A stretch of DNA of 64,000 nt from Anaeromyces robustus (GCA_002104895.1 MCFG01000256.1:21001-85000); one strand, 5' to 3'. Shown: positions 23,969 to 36,041, counted from the first letter of the stretch. Notes: generated from the letters alone by a model not told the origin. Program-made: numbers and translations.

Positions 23969-25320
23969 TCAAAAAATAAAATATTTAATAAAATATAATA
24001 TTTAAATAATTTATATATATATAATGATAAAACATTTTGTAAAAATACATCCGAAAATTTAAAAACTATTTATAAAAATAATATTATTAATGGTTAATTC
24101 TATATAACAATAACGTCAATAATAATATATAATATATTTAATTTAAAATTAATTACAATCTTTTATTGATTTGATTTCCATTTCAATACTATATAGATGT
24201 ATAATACATTTTTATTATAACTTATGTATAGGTAATATTTAAATAATTTATATATGATATTTAAATATATATATACATATAAATTAATAAAATTATAATT
24301 GAAAAGAATAAAATATATAATAAAATATTATTATATTTCATATATTATTTAAAGAACATCTAAGAGAAGTTTTAACTTTTGCCTGTTATTACTTATTTTT
24401 TTTGTACTGTAAGATTTAAGGAGTATTTTACCCAATTAATATTGGATTTTTATATAGTTTTTTTAATAACATAATTAAAAAAAATATATAACTATTAAAT
24501 TGTTTTACAAACCAATTTAATGCATTATTTTTTATTGGAAAATTAAAAAATTAGTTGATTAAGCATGGGTAAAATTTATCGAACATTGTAAACAATTTAG
24601 TGGCATTATTATTAATCCATGTATAGATATAATTCAAAAATCATTTGGCAAAAGGACATATTATTTTTTTTTAGTTTTTTGTTTTCATGGAAATAATTAA
24701 AAGACGGCACATGATTAATTATGAATAAGTATTTATAATATAAATAATCAATCTAAAAAATGAATCATTTACTTAAGCCAAAATTAGAATATGTTTATAA
24801 ATATATCCTTGGAAATGAATCAGTAGAAATAACAAAATAGGTTATATAAAAAATATATAGTTTTTTAATTTAACAATATTCCTGAGTATATTTTCATTTT
24901 TCAAAATCAAATAAAAAATTAAGACTAGCTATTTTTATTACATTACAATCTATTCAAATTCATACCTATGAAAACTCATAGTAATTAAATCATATGTAAT
25001 TAAATCATATTGTTTTGTCTGTTTTCCTTTTATATTTATCTTATATTTGTTCATATTATTTATGTTTAAATTTATAATATATTATAATTATAAATAAAAC
25101 CATATATTAAATTATGTTATTTATATATATAATATATTATACTAATTTCTCATACATTTTTTGAACTTAAAAAATGTAATACTTATAAAATATAATATTG
25201 TAATATATTAAATTATTTAATTGTATTACTTTTTTAATTAACTATATTTGATTATAATATTGTTCAATTTTTAATAATTCTTAGTCATAACCATAAAATT
25301 AATTGTACTATAATCATAAT
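23969..25320. other. AT-rich DNA with faint coding scraps
   Basis: At 24545..24700 (+) short phrases such as WVKFIEHCKQFSGI and INPCIDIIQKSFGKR, and at 24761..24838 MNHLLKPKLEYVYKYILGNE before a stop, look like decayed coding sequence. I do not recognise them. Nothing else stands out. Confidence 0.3.
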
Positions 25321-25324
25321 AATA

Positions 25325-25360
<36 letters not shown>

Positions 25361-25406
25361 TAATAATTCTTAGTCATAACAAAAAATTAATTAGTACTAT
25401 TAGTAT

Positions 25407-25457
<51 letters not shown>
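25320..25457. repeat. Two AAT arrays separated by a duplicated phrase
   Basis: (AAT)n at 25320..25365 and 25411..25457. Each is preceded by an AATTCTTAGTCATAAC phrase (25276.. and 25366..), so array plus flank was duplicated. Confidence 0.8.
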
Positions 25458-25459
<2 letters not shown>

Positions 25460-25793
25460 TGTATTATTTATAATATTTAGAAGATATATTTTTTATAATA
25501 TTTAAAAGATAATTGTCACAAAATAGAAATATAAATAACAAAGTTTATTCCTCAATATTTTTAATTTTTCTTTAAAAAAAAAAAAAAAATAAAAAATACG
25601 TTGTATTTTTTTTTTGTATAAATTTGTATTAATAAAAATTACTAAAAAGTTTCAAATTTTGAAATTTCAATTACATTTAAAATTATTAAAAATTTAATTG
25701 AATTTAAAATTTTTATTAATAAATAAATAATAATTAGAATTAAATAAATAATATAGTAATTATTATTTATAATTAAGAATATAAAAAGAAAAA

Positions 25794-27329
25794 ATGAATA
25801 ATTTAACATTATTTATTTTAGGATTGGTATTAATATATATACCAGCATGTTTATCAAATAATAGTAACCCTGGAGGTGTACTATGTTTTTCTCAAGCACT
25901 TAATCCATCTTATCCATGTTGTAAAGGTAATAAAGTTGTCTACTCTGATAAAAGTGGGGATTGGGGTGTTGAAAATGGTCAATGGTGTGGTATTGGTAAT
26001 GGTACTACAGAATTTTGTTTTTCTATCGCCTTGGGATATCCATGTTGTAAAAAATGTGATGTATTATACGTTGATGAAGATGGTCAATGGGGTGTAGAAG
26101 ATAATAAGTGGTGTGGTATAAAGGATAATTGTGAAAGTATAGTAAAGGAAGAAGATTCTATAAATAATAATAGCACAGATATTTCTAGTAATAATGATTT
26201 TGAATTTGCATTCTTAAAAATAGAAAATAAAAAGAAAAATATGTTATATAGTCCATTATCTATTGAATATGCTTTAAAAATGTTACAAGAAGGAGCAAAT
26301 AATAATACATTTGACGAAATTAATAAAGTCGTAAAAGGTATAGAGCTTCCTAAATACTCAAGAATTGATAAAATTTTATCATTAGCAAATGGATTATTTA
26401 TAAGAGATATATATTATAAAGATATAAAAACAGAATATATAAATACGTTAAAAGAAAAATATGACGCAGAAGTAATAAAAGATGAATTTAGAAATGCTAA
26501 TAATGTTAATCAATGGATTAAAGATAAAACTTTAGAAATCATTAAAAATATGCTTAGTGATAATATAGTTCAAGATCCAAGTATTGCAATGCTTTTAGTA
26601 AATGCACTTGCAATAGATATGGAATGGGGTTACAGATTCGATTGTAAAGATACTCATGGTGAAATATTTTATAAGAATAATGGTGAAGAAATGCTAGCAA
26701 CAATGATGGTTAATAAAGAAGTATCTTCCGATTGCATAGCATATTATAAAGATGACGACTTAACAGTTATTACAATGGATTTAAAAAAATATGAAGGAAT
26801 ACAATTTGAATTTATGGCCATTATGCCAAAGGATAACTTGAGTGGTTATGTTGAAAATGTAACAAAAGAACAAATAAATGAAATAGATAAAAAACTTAAA
26901 TTATCATCGGATTCATCAGATGGAGTTAATGTAAAAATACCAAAATTCAAATTTGATTATAATTTAAATTTAAAAAGTAACTTAATGAATTTAGGTATTA
27001 AAGATGTTTTTGATAAAAATAGAGCAGACCTTACAAAAATAGCAGAAAACCCAACCAATAATTTTTTTATTGCAGATGCACTTCATAAAGCAGATATTGA
27101 ATTTACCGAAAAGGGAGTAAAAGCTGCAGCAGTAACAATTATGACGGGAGGTTGGGTTGGAATGGTGGCAATCATAAAAAATCCAATTAACATAATAATC
27201 AATAAACCATTTATGTTCATTATAAGAGATAAAAATACAAAAGATGTATGGTTTACAGGAACAGTTTATGAACCAAATTTATGGGAAAATGATAAAGAAG
27301 ATTATTATAGTTTTAGTGGTGGTTGGTAA
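25794..27329 (+). CDS. Secreted dockerin-serpin (celpin-type cellulosomal protease inhibitor)
   Basis: A 511-residue secreted protein. A signal peptide covers about residues 1-20. Two fungal dockerin (CBM10-type) modules follow: 28-68 (Cys 31, 42, 43, 65; [12 protein letters not shown]) and 72-113 (Cys 75, 84, 85, 88, 107, 113; [12 protein letters not shown]). After an Asn/Ser linker a full serpin domain spans about 135-496, with SPLSIEYAL (153-161), [14 protein letters not shown] (269-282), the hinge [13 protein letters not shown] (436-448), an exposed loop of about 449-462, and the C-terminal [10 protein letters not shown] and FTGTVYEP. Fungal dockerins bind cellulosome scaffolds. The Ala-rich hinge is the mark of inhibitory serpins (MEROPS family I4), so it probably traps serine or cysteine proteases attacking the extracellular enzyme complex. 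Dockerin-serpin fusions (celpins) are known from Piromyces and cellulosomal bacteria. The start is the first ATG, in AAAAAATG context. There is no intron. The frame is intact and probably functional. Confidence 0.95.
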   Translation: MNNLTLFILGLVLIYIPACLSNNSNPGGVLCFSQALNPSYPCCKGNKVVYSDKSGDWGVENGQWCGIGNGTTEFCFSIALGYPCCKKCDVLYVDEDGQWGVEDNKWCGIKDNCESIVKEEDSINNNSTDISSNNDFEFAFLKIENKKKNMLYSPLSIEYALKMLQEGANNNTFDEINKVVKGIELPKYSRIDKILSLANGLFIRDIYYKDIKTEYINTLKEKYDAEVIKDEFRNANNVNQWIKDKTLEIIKNMLSDNIVQDPSIAMLLVNALAIDMEWGYRFDCKDTHGEIFYKNNGEEMLATMMVNKEVSSDCIAYYKDDDLTVITMDLKKYEGIQFEFMAIMPKDNLSGYVENVTKEQINEIDKKLKLSSDSSDGVNVKIPKFKFDYNLNLKSNLMNLGIKDVFDKNRADLTKIAENPTNNFFIADALHKADIEFTEKGVKAAAVTIMTGGWVGMVAIIKNPINIIINKPFMFIIRDKNTKDVWFTGTVYEPNLWENDKEDYYSFSGGW

Positions 27330-28119
27330 AAAACTAAAATAATTAGCATTTAGTAATAAAATTATTTTATCAAAAGATAAAAAAAAATTTACATGAATTG
27401 TTTCTTTAAATCATATATATAATATTAAATGAAAAAAATTAAAAAAATTATAATATAATTTAATTCTTTATTTTCATTTAATTAATAATAATTGAAAAAA
27501 GAAAAATTGTATTGCAAAAATTATAATTAATTAAAAAAATTATTAAACTTTTAATAGTAATAAAAAAATAACTGTATTAAAAATTTAAAAGTAATAAAAA
27601 AATAACTGTATTAAAAATTTAAAAGTAATAATTATAAAAAAAAAGATGAAAATAAAACAAAATTAAAAAAAAAATTAATAAAAAATAAAAATAATAATAA
27701 AAGAAAAAATGAATAAAAGTTAAATAAAATTGAAAATTAATATAAAAAACAAAAATTGTGCTATACATATATTTTACATATTACATTTTTTTGATATAGC
27801 AAAAAATAAAGTTTAGTTTATTATGGTTATAATTATATTACCATGAAAAGATGAAATAAAAATTAAAATTAAAATAAAAATAAAAATAAAGAAAAAAAGA
27901 TATCATATTAATGTATTTTATATTTTATTGTAATTTAATAAAAAAAATAAAATAAATACTAATTGTTATATATTATTTTAAATATTTTAAAATGTTATAA
28001 TTTCAAATATATGTTTTCATGTATATATATAAATAATAAACATACAATAATATTGACTTATTTTTGAATCAATTACAATTTAAAAATATTATTATTATTA
28101 TATATATATATAATAATTA
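27330..28119. other. AT-rich DNA downstream of the serpin gene
   Basis: Contains a 39-bp direct repeat (ACTGTATTAAAAATTTAAAA at 27571 and 27606) and A-rich stretches. No gene or clear terminator motif. Confidence 0.5.
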
Positions 28120-28121
28120 TA

Positions 28122-28376
<255 letters not shown>

Positions 28377-29039
28377 ATAAATAAAATTTTAGATAATATA
28401 ATAATTAAAATGGAAATTTATATAAATTAAACTTTATATTTAATATTTACTTATAATAATATTTTATATAAGTAAATATTAAAATATATGTTTAAAAGGA
28501 TACACAATAAACAAATAAATATCAACTGTTAGAAATATTTATCATTAATTTTAATTATAAAAATTTATTTAAATATTAAATATCTATTACTAAATTAATT
28601 TCAACAAACTATTTATTGAATATATATTGTACTTGATTATAAAAAAAATTTTTTTTATCAAGTATAAAAAAGAATTACTTTTTTAAAAATTATAAATAAA
28701 AGATTGAATTATTAATATAATTAATATTTAATATAATTAAAAAAAAAGATATAATAAAAATATTTAAAATATTTAATTATGTATATACCCAAATTAATTA
28801 CATAATTAAGTTATAAATGTAAAACAATAAATTATTAGTTCTATATGTTTTATTTTTCTACAATTATTTTTATTATATAAGATAAAATTACATAATTACA
28901 TATATCTTTTGAATCTTTATAATATATATATATTTTTAATATATTTCATATTTAATATATTATAACTATAATATATATATTAAATAGTAAAATATATTAT
29001 AACAATAATATATTTTACTGTTTAATAATATTTAATAAT
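28377..29039. other. AT-rich spacer with a small hairpin
   Basis: The stem ACTTGAT...ATCAAGT with A8/T8 arms at 28630..28664 can fold. No gene is seen. Confidence 0.45.
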
Positions 29040-29400
29040 ATTTAATAATACTAGTATCTTAAAACTATTTAATAAAAATATTTAATAATCATTGTTTAAT
29101 AAAGTAAAAATGTTACTAAAACTATTTAAAATTATTTAGTAAAATATTTAATAATCATTGTTTAATAAAGTAAAAATGTTACTAAAACTATTTAAAACTA
29201 TTTAGTAAAATATTTATTAATCATTGGTTAATAAAGTAAAAATATTACTAAAACTATTTAATAAAAATATTTAATAATCATTGTTTAATAAAGTAAAAAT
29301 ATTACTAAAACTATTTAATAAAAATATTTAATAATCATTGTTTAATAAAGTAAAAATATTACTAAAACTATTTAATAAAAATGTTTAATAATCAAAAAAT
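29040..29400. repeat. 57-66 bp minisatellite beside the ankyrin gene's 3' end
   Basis: Five copies of a unit with AAAGTAAAAATRTTACTAAA and TTTAATAATCATTG. The AAAG landmark falls at 29101, 29167, 29233, 29290 and 29347, so periods are 66, 66, 57 and 57. The array ends about 80 bp from the ankyrin stop codon. Confidence 0.9.
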
Positions 29401-29479
29401 TATAAAAAGCTTATATTATTACTTTATTAAACAATAAATTATTTTAAAAATAATTTTTATTACTATATTAATATAAATT

Positions 29480-31111
29480 TTATTTATTTAAATAATCTTT
29501 CATAGAATTTAATAAATTTTTAATTAATTTGCCAACTTCTGTATTTTCAAATACTCTTTGAATTAAATGAATATCATTTACATTGCAAAGATAATTTAAA
29601 AAAATATCGATTTTAACAATTTCATTTTTTTTATCTTTATTATATAATATATCTATTAAAGAAAGATTATTAACAATTAATGAAGTTTTATACCATTCAT
29701 TATTAAATTGTTCTGGTAGTAAAATATCAAAAATAGCTTCAAGAATATCATTTTTATAATTTTGAATTAAACCTTTCATTAATTTATCAGAATAATAAAA
29801 ACTCTCAATTACACCTTTTTTTAAATATAACATTTCCGTAATATATTTAATATTTGTATTATTTAATCGATTATTATTATATAAATAATCAAGAATAGTA
29901 TTGAATTGATTATTTATATCACTAAAGTTAAAATTAATATCAGCTCCTTTATATATTAGATAATCTGCTAGAAAAAATTTATTTTTTGAAATAGCAAAAA
30001 TCACAGGTGTGACAGGATCTTTTTTAATATAATATGGAACAATATAATTGAAATTTTTATATTCAACAATTGTAATAATATCTATAATAATTTCACAAGG
30101 AAAATTTCGATGAATTAAAAAAGATAATATATCAAAGTTAAATAAATGTAAATCTTTTAAAAAAAACTTATGATCATATAGATATTTTTTTAACGTTTCA
30201 AATTTTTTTTTATCAATAAAATTTTCGATACTTGTTATTCTTTTATTAGCATATTTATTAATTTCATTGGTTATAAAATTTCTATCAAAAGGAATTTTTA
30301 ACTCATTCTTGAAAACTTTAAAAAAAAAGGAATATCTTCTTTCTCCTATTTTGGTTGGAACATCAGTATAATAAATATAACCAATTAAATGACTTAAATT
30401 TTCCTTAAGGTTATTATGATCTTCATATTGAAAAATATATTCAACTTCTTTATATTTTTTTTCATAAAGAGCTCTGTAATACCATTCACATGGAATATCT
30501 ATTTTTTGTTTTTCTTTAACAATCATTCTGTTAAATTCAATAGTACTTATTGGATAATTTTTTTGGTAAAGAGATAATAAGTTTATAATAAATTTATTAT
30601 TGAAAATGAAATGTTCCAAAAGAACTTTTATTAAATCAAAATCCAAATTATTTATAAATCTTTTATTTTTAATATTTTCTATATTAAATCCATGATGTAA
30701 TATAAATTTTAAGATTTTTCTATTTAATAAATCCCGTTGATATAAATGAAATATTATATCGTATCCGTCAATATCCATATTAATATCACCTCCGTTTTCT
30801 AAAATTAATTCTGCTAAATCATAATTTAATTTTATTAATGACAGAAAAAGAGGAGAAACATTATTATCATATATATAAGAGATATAGTTTAATGAATGAT
30901 AACCTCCTTTTTCATATATAAACTTAAACATTTCAGATGACAGATTTTTGTCAATAACAAAAAGTAATAAATCAACTTGATTATTTATATTAATTTTTTC
31001 TAACGATATATTATTTATAGAAATATAATTATTTAAGCCTGTAATATTATTTTGTCTTATTAATTTTAATACAACTTCTTTTTGTTGTTTCAATAAATCA
31101 TTGTATTCCAT
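29480..31111 (-). CDS. Ankyrin-repeat protein, long paralogue (543 aa)
   Basis: Intronless. An N-terminal region (1-80) is shared with the two 387-residue proteins at 34-37 kb: KEVVLKLIRQNNITGLNNYI corresponds to their RKIILQFLRNNDIKKLQNFI. A recognisable ankyrin repeat lies at 84-113 (SPLFLSLIKLNYDLAELILE then NGGDIN), with degenerate helical repeats after it, and a second clear one at about 366-394 (TPVIFAISKNKFFLADYLIY then KGADIN). The segment of about 355-465 is absent from the short paralogues, so the long form carries an extra ankyrin block or they lost it. No signal peptide or membrane helix, so probably intracellular. Ankyrin repeats bind proteins; the partner is unknown. The shared upstream motif lies 226-270 bp before its ATG. 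Codon use is extremely AT-biased, as in the neighbours. Confidence 0.8.
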   Translation of the reverse strand: MEYNDLLKQQKEVVLKLIRQNNITGLNNYISINNISLEKININNQVDLLLFVIDKNLSSEMFKFIYEKGGYHSLNYISYIYDNNVSPLFLSLIKLNYDLAELILENGGDINMDIDGYDIIFHLYQRDLLNRKILKFILHHGFNIENIKNKRFINNLDFDLIKVLLEHFIFNNKFIINLLSLYQKNYPISTIEFNRMIVKEKQKIDIPCEWYYRALYEKKYKEVEYIFQYEDHNNLKENLSHLIGYIYYTDVPTKIGERRYSFFFKVFKNELKIPFDRNFITNEINKYANKRITSIENFIDKKKFETLKKYLYDHKFFLKDLHLFNFDILSFLIHRNFPCEIIIDIITIVEYKNFNYIVPYYIKKDPVTPVIFAISKNKFFLADYLIYKGADINFNFSDINNQFNTILDYLYNNNRLNNTNIKYITEMLYLKKGVIESFYYSDKLMKGLIQNYKNDILEAIFDILLPEQFNNEWYKTSLIVNNLSLIDILYNKDKKNEIVKIDIFLNYLCNVNDIHLIQRVFENTEVGKLIKNLLNSMKDYLNK

Positions 31112-31336
31112 TTTTTTTTATTTATTACTTTTCAATATTTTTTTTTTTATGTAATTAATAAACTTTTTATTTTAATATATATTTTAAAATATTGCTTTTT
31201 TACCTTTTATTTAGTAATTATAAATAAATAAAAAGAAAAGAAAAAAAATATATAAACAATAAAAAAATAACAAATATATAAATAAAAGATAATAAATATA
31301 TAAATAAGAATAAATAAATAAATAAACAAATAAATA
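31112..31336. other. Leader region of the long ankyrin gene
   Basis: A/T-only DNA with TAAA units between the start codon and the conserved upstream motif. A related flank is found at 57660..58030. Confidence 0.45.
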
Positions 31337-31380
31337 AAAGCCATAATAAATACTTTAAAATGATTCGTTGATTTTTTTTA
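31337..31380 (-). promoter_or_regulatory. Conserved upstream motif of ankyrin family, copy 1
   Basis: Read toward the gene: TCAACGAATCATTTTAAAGT then ATTTATTATGGCTTTTA. The same arrangement in the same orientation precedes the two other ankyrin genes at comparable distance. No TATA assignment is possible in this AT-rich DNA; a promoter role is inferred from conservation and position. Confidence 0.55.
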
Positions 31381-32484
31381 ATTTATTAAATTTTTTTAAT
31401 TAAAAAATTTTTATAGAATAACTTTATTAAAAAAAATAGATAAAAAATGATAAAAAGAAAAATGATAAAAATAAAAACGTAATATTAAAATGTAATTTTA
31501 ATAAAACAAAATATTTTTTATTTACAATTATATTTATTTTATTGAATATATAATAATTTCCAATTAAAATATTATTAACTTGATGAAAATATATTGATTA
31601 TTTTTTTATCATCAATTATTAATTATTTCAAAAAAAGGAAAAAAATAAAACTCTATACAAAAAAATAATTATTTTATTTATTTTTATTTTTAAAAAATAA
31701 AAATAATATATTTATATTATTTAATTAGGCACATTATTAATTAATAATAATCAAAAATTTCCTTTTTTTTTACAAAAATAATAAATATATAAAGTGTCAG
31801 AATATATTAAACTATAATTAATAAATATTTAATTAAATAAATAAACACGTAAATTTGAGTTATTATAATAATTATGAGAAATTATATTTAATTGTTATTA
31901 TAATAATTATTATATATTATATTTAATTGTTATTATAATAATTATTATATATTATATATTATATATTATATATTATAATTATTTTATCATCATTTTTAAT
32001 ATAAGCTAATATAAGTTTTTTTTTTATTATATAACAAATTTATTTAAACAATACTATTTCAATTATTTAATTAATTAATTTAAAAAAGTTATATGAAGAA
32101 AAATAAGTGATTCATTAAAAAAATTTTCATTGTTTTTAATATATTGTTTGTTATTTATTAATTATTTATTATCTATATAATTATGAAAAAACTTAACTAA
32201 TTAATGATTATAAACATTATTTATTATCGTTTATTGCTTATTACTTATAATTACAAATAATAACAATAATAAACTATATGATAAAGATATATTTTTTATG
32301 TATTTTATACTATTTATTATTATTTTTATTAGTTTATTATTATGTTTTATTTTTTAAATTTATTATTTGTTTTTACTAATTTATTATATTTTATATTTTA
32401 TTCTATATTTATTTATTTTTTGTTTATTTATTATTTATTATATATTATTGTATAAAATAAATATTTTTTAAAGTGTTGGAATAT
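31381..32484. other. AT-rich intergenic DNA
   Basis: 31400..31560 matches the flanks at 37560..37620 and 57870..58030 (ATAATTTCCAATTAA phrase). The rest is simple AT sequence. Ends with TGTTGGAATATG (32474), which resembles an LTR start. Confidence 0.45.
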
Positions 32485-32485
32485 G

Positions 32486-33499
32486 AATAAATAAATAAAT
32501 AAATAAATAAATAAATTTTTTTTCTTCAAAATTAAAATTTTTCATGTTTAAATTTTGAGATCAAATTTTTTTTAATTTAATTTTTTTCATTTTTTTGTAT
32601 TTTTTAAAATTTTTAATTTTCAATTTTTGAGATCAGTAAATTTTAAAAATTTTGCATTTTCAAATTTTGAGATCAGTAAATTTTAAAATTTTTAATAAAC
32701 AAAAAAAAAAAAATTTTTTTCACATAAATTTTTTATTAATGAAAAATTTAATTAAATGAATAATAAATTAATATTTAAATAAATTAATAAATGAATAAAT
32801 TAAATAAATTTTTAAAAATTTGTTCGTCCAGACCAATAAAATGGAAATAAATTAATGAATGAATTAAATAATTTATTAATAAATTAAATAATAAAATTAA
32901 ATGAATAAATTAAATAAATTTTTAAAGTTTTGTACTGAAAACTTTAATTTTTTAAAAAAGTAAATGAATAAAAAATGAATAAATAAATGGATATTTAAAT
33001 AAATTCAAATTTATTTAAATATTCATTTATTTTATTTTTTTCATTCATTTAATTTTAAAAAAAAAACACAAATTTTCAACACAAAATTTTTAAAATTTAT
33101 TTAATTTATTCATTTAATTTTATTATTTAATTTATTAATAAATTATTTAATTCATTCATTAATTTATTTCCATTTTATTGGTCTGGACGAACAAATTTTT
33201 AAAAATTTATTTAATTTATTCATTTATTAATTTATTTAAATATTAATTTATTATTCATTTAATTAAATTTTTCATTAATAAAAAATTTATGTGAAAAAAA
33301 TTTTTTTTTTTTTGTTTATTAAAAATTTTAAAATTTACTGATCTCAAAATTTGAAAATGCAAAATTTTTAAAATTTACTGATCTCAAAAATTGAAAATTA
33401 AAAATTTTAAAAAATACAAAAAAATGAAAAAAATTAAATTAAAAAAAATTTGATCTCAAAATTTAAACATGAAAAATTTTAATTTTGAAGAAAAAAAAT

Positions 33500-33530
<31 letters not shown>

Positions 33531-33531
33531 T
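32486..33531. repeat. About 1-kb near-perfect palindrome (fold-back element)
   Basis: The left arm 32486..32932 and the right arm 33085..33531 are reverse complements over about 445 bp with few differences, including landmark GTTCGTCCAGACCAATAAAA (left) and its complement TTATTGGTCTGGACGAAC (right), and paired GATCAGTAAATTTTAAAA copies. The centre contains another palindrome (32991..33022). The outer ends are AAAT/ATTT tetranucleotide arrays. A diverged lone copy of the left arm is at 38772..39058. It lies between divergently transcribed ankyrin genes. It looks like a fold-back transposon or a recent inverted duplication; there is no coding capacity. Confidence 0.93.
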
Positions 33532-33599
33532 AAATACTAAAAAATAAATATGATAGTAAAAAAAAAAAAAATCAAATTAATAAATAATAAATACTAATA

Positions 33600-33985
33600 A
33601 ATTAATAAATAAAATATAGAATTTTAAACAATACCACATAAATTATTAGTAATAATAATAAAAATAATGAATAATTATAAATAATAAATAATAATAAAAA
33701 TAATGAATAATTATAAATAATAAATAATAATAAAAATAATGAATAATTATAGATAATAAATAATAATAAAAATTATGAATAATTATAGATAATAAATAAT
33801 AATAAAAATTATGAATAATTATAGATAATAAATAATAATAAAATAATAAATAATAATAATAATGAATAAAAACTAAAATAATAAATAATAATAAGAATGA
33901 ATAAAAAATAATAATTAATAAATATAATAATTAATAAATATAATAATTAATAAATATAATAATTAATAAATATAATAATTAATAA
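33600..33985. repeat. AAT/AATGAATAATTATA minisatellite cluster
   Basis: About five copies of a 37-bp unit with AAAAATAATGAATAATTATA (33655..33840), followed by a 17-bp TAATAATTAATAAATA array (33910..33990). Confidence 0.8.
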
Positions 33986-34072
33986 ATACTAAAACAACAA
34001 ATAAAATAAAATAAATTAATAAATAAAAATATTAATTATTTTAATATTAAGAAAACTAATATATAATTTAAT

Positions 34073-34106
34073 TAACGAATCATTTTTAAGTATGGCTTTT
34101 TAAAAT
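34073..34106 (+). promoter_or_regulatory. Conserved upstream motif of ankyrin family, copy 2
   Basis: TAACGAATCATTTTTAAGTA immediately followed by TGGCTTTT, 156-190 bp before the ATG at 34262. Same orientation relative to its gene as copies 1 and 3. Confidence 0.55.
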
Positions 34107-34261
34107 TTAAATAAAATATTTTTTTTTTTCTTTTTAATTTTTTTCTTTTTATTTTTTTTTTTTTACTTATAAAAATAATAATTAAATATAATAATTAAAT
34201 ATTAAATTTAGAAAATAATATATAATATTAATATTTATATTATTTTAAACATTATTTAACA

Positions 34262-35425
34262 ATGAATAAAAACAACAAAATAATAAATATTAAATTATTT
34301 AGTAAACATAAAAGAATTGTTATTGGTTTAATTAAAAAAAATGATATAGAAAATCTTACACATTATATAATTAAAAACAATATAATATTAGAAAATTTTA
34401 ACATTAAAAATAAATTTGATTTATTAATTTATGGAATTATATTAAACGTTTCAATCAATATGTTTAATTTTATTTATAACCATTGCCATTATAAAACTAT
34501 AAATTATACACATTTAGTAAATAAAAATGAAAGTGTAACACCTCTTTTTTTAGCACTTTATTATTCAAATTATGATTTAGCTAAAAGTATTATAGAAAAA
34601 GGAGGTGATATTAATTACAGTAAAATAAAATACAATATTTTATATTTTTTAAAAATATATAAGGCTTTAGATAAACATAAATTAATTTTTATTCTATCTC
34701 ATGGTTTTAATATTAAATTTATTAATAAAAATCAATTAATATATAATTTTGAATTCAGTTTAATCAAAGCTATTTTAGAATTTTATATTTTTGATAATTA
34801 TTTTATATTACAATTATTAAGTATTAATAAAAATAAAACCCCTATGTCAAAAAAAGCACTTTATGACTTAATCCAAAAAGAAAAAGGTAAATTTGAAATA
34901 GAAGATTTGTATTACAATGCTTTAAATGAACAAAATTGTGAACAAATTGAATATATTTATAGTTATGAAGATACAAATAATCATAATAAAAATATACAAA
35001 GATTATTACAATATGCTGATAAAATTGATGCTTCTGATAATAATTATTTAAAATATAAAATTTTAAGTAAAATTGAAAAAAAGAAATTAAATATATTAAT
35101 GGAAAAAGAACATTTATATCAAGAATTCAATAATATTTATTATAAGAAATTAAAAGAAATTAAAAATTTTATAAAGAATAAAACATTTACTCAATTAATG
35201 ATTTTTTTTGAAGAAAACAAATTTATTTTTAAAGACTTAAGAATGGTTGATTACGATTTCATAACTTTTTCTATATTAAATAATATACCAATAAAATATA
35301 TTAAAGAAGTTCTTAAATATTGCCCATTATATATATTTAAGAAGAAATGGATTAAAATGACACTTAGTATCAATAATCAATCTCTTTTACGTATTTTATT
35401 AAAATCATTCAAAGATATAAAATAA
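34262..35425 (+). CDS. Ankyrin-repeat protein, short paralogue A (387 aa)
   Basis: Intronless and intact. An N-terminal conserved block (14-80) ends NHCHYKTINY, nearly identical to KKCHYKTINY in its neighbour at 36042. An ankyrin repeat at 91-118 reads SVTPLFLALYYSNYDLAKSI then IEKGGDINY. The rest is helical and Lys/Asn/Ile-rich and aligns with the long paralogue up to about residue 345, then joins directly to its C-terminal block (FKKKWIKMTLSINNQSLLRI versus FNNEWYKTSLIVNNLSLIDI), lacking the second ankyrin block. No targeting sequence. Function unknown; probably a cytosolic protein-binding protein of a lineage-specific family. Tandem with the next gene, 616 bp apart, same strand. Confidence 0.8.
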   Translation: MNKNNKIINIKLFSKHKRIVIGLIKKNDIENLTHYIIKNNIILENFNIKNKFDLLIYGIILNVSINMFNFIYNHCHYKTINYTHLVNKNESVTPLFLALYYSNYDLAKSIIEKGGDINYSKIKYNILYFLKIYKALDKHKLIFILSHGFNIKFINKNQLIYNFEFSLIKAILEFYIFDNYFILQLLSINKNKTPMSKKALYDLIQKEKGKFEIEDLYYNALNEQNCEQIEYIYSYEDTNNHNKNIQRLLQYADKIDASDNNYLKYKILSKIEKKKLNILMEKEHLYQEFNNIYYKKLKEIKNFIKNKTFTQLMIFFEENKFIFKDLRMVDYDFITFSILNNIPIKYIKEVLKYCPLYIFKKKWIKMTLSINNQSLLRILLKSFKDIK

Positions 35426-36041
35426 AAAAAATTATACTATAAATAAAAAAAATTAAAATAAACAGTATTGTTTATAATTAAATATTATAATATTTCTTTA
35501 AAAATATGTTTACTATATGTTATATAAATAAATAATAATAATTATAGTAAATAAATAAATAAATTTTTTGAAATTTATTCTTAAAATATATATTTATAAT
35601 AAATAAATAAATAAATAAATATTAAAAATATTCAATGAATGATTTTTCATTTATAACTTAATAACATTAATATATGTAAAATTTATAAGTTTTTAAATAT
35701 GAATTATATTTCTTACATTAATAAAAGTGTAATACAAATAAAATTTAAAAAATTTCTTATTTTTTATTAATTGTTTAATTATTTATTTATTAACTAATCA
35801 TATTTAATTATTTTATATGGCTTTGCAAACTAACTTAATTTTATTTAATTATTATTTATTTTTTTTTTTATTAACTTTTAATTTTTAATTTTTTTTTCTT
35901 TAAAAAATATTTTATAAAGTAAAGAAATAAATAAATAAAAAAGAAAAAAAAAAAGAAAAAATATTTAAATATTAGAAACATTAAAATACCATTAATAATT
36001 ATAATAATTGTAGCTTCTTTTGAAATATCAATAATAACAAT
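35426..36041. other. Spacer between the two short ankyrin genes
   Basis: AAAT arrays (35525..35560, 35600..35620) and AT-rich DNA, plus the conserved motif listed separately. No coding sequence. Confidence 0.5.
35791..35824 (+). promoter_or_regulatory. Conserved upstream motif of ankyrin family, copy 3 (diverged)
   Basis: TAACTAATCATATTTAATTA then TTTTATATGGCTTT, 218-251 bp before the ATG at 36042. It keeps the spacing and the ATGGCTTT end but has substitutions in the first half. Confidence 0.45.

Noticed and set aside
32486-33531. Palindrome as a purely artefactual inverted chimera
   Set aside because: It cannot be excluded without reads, but the separate diverged arm copy at 38.8 kb and the unequal centre argue for a real element.
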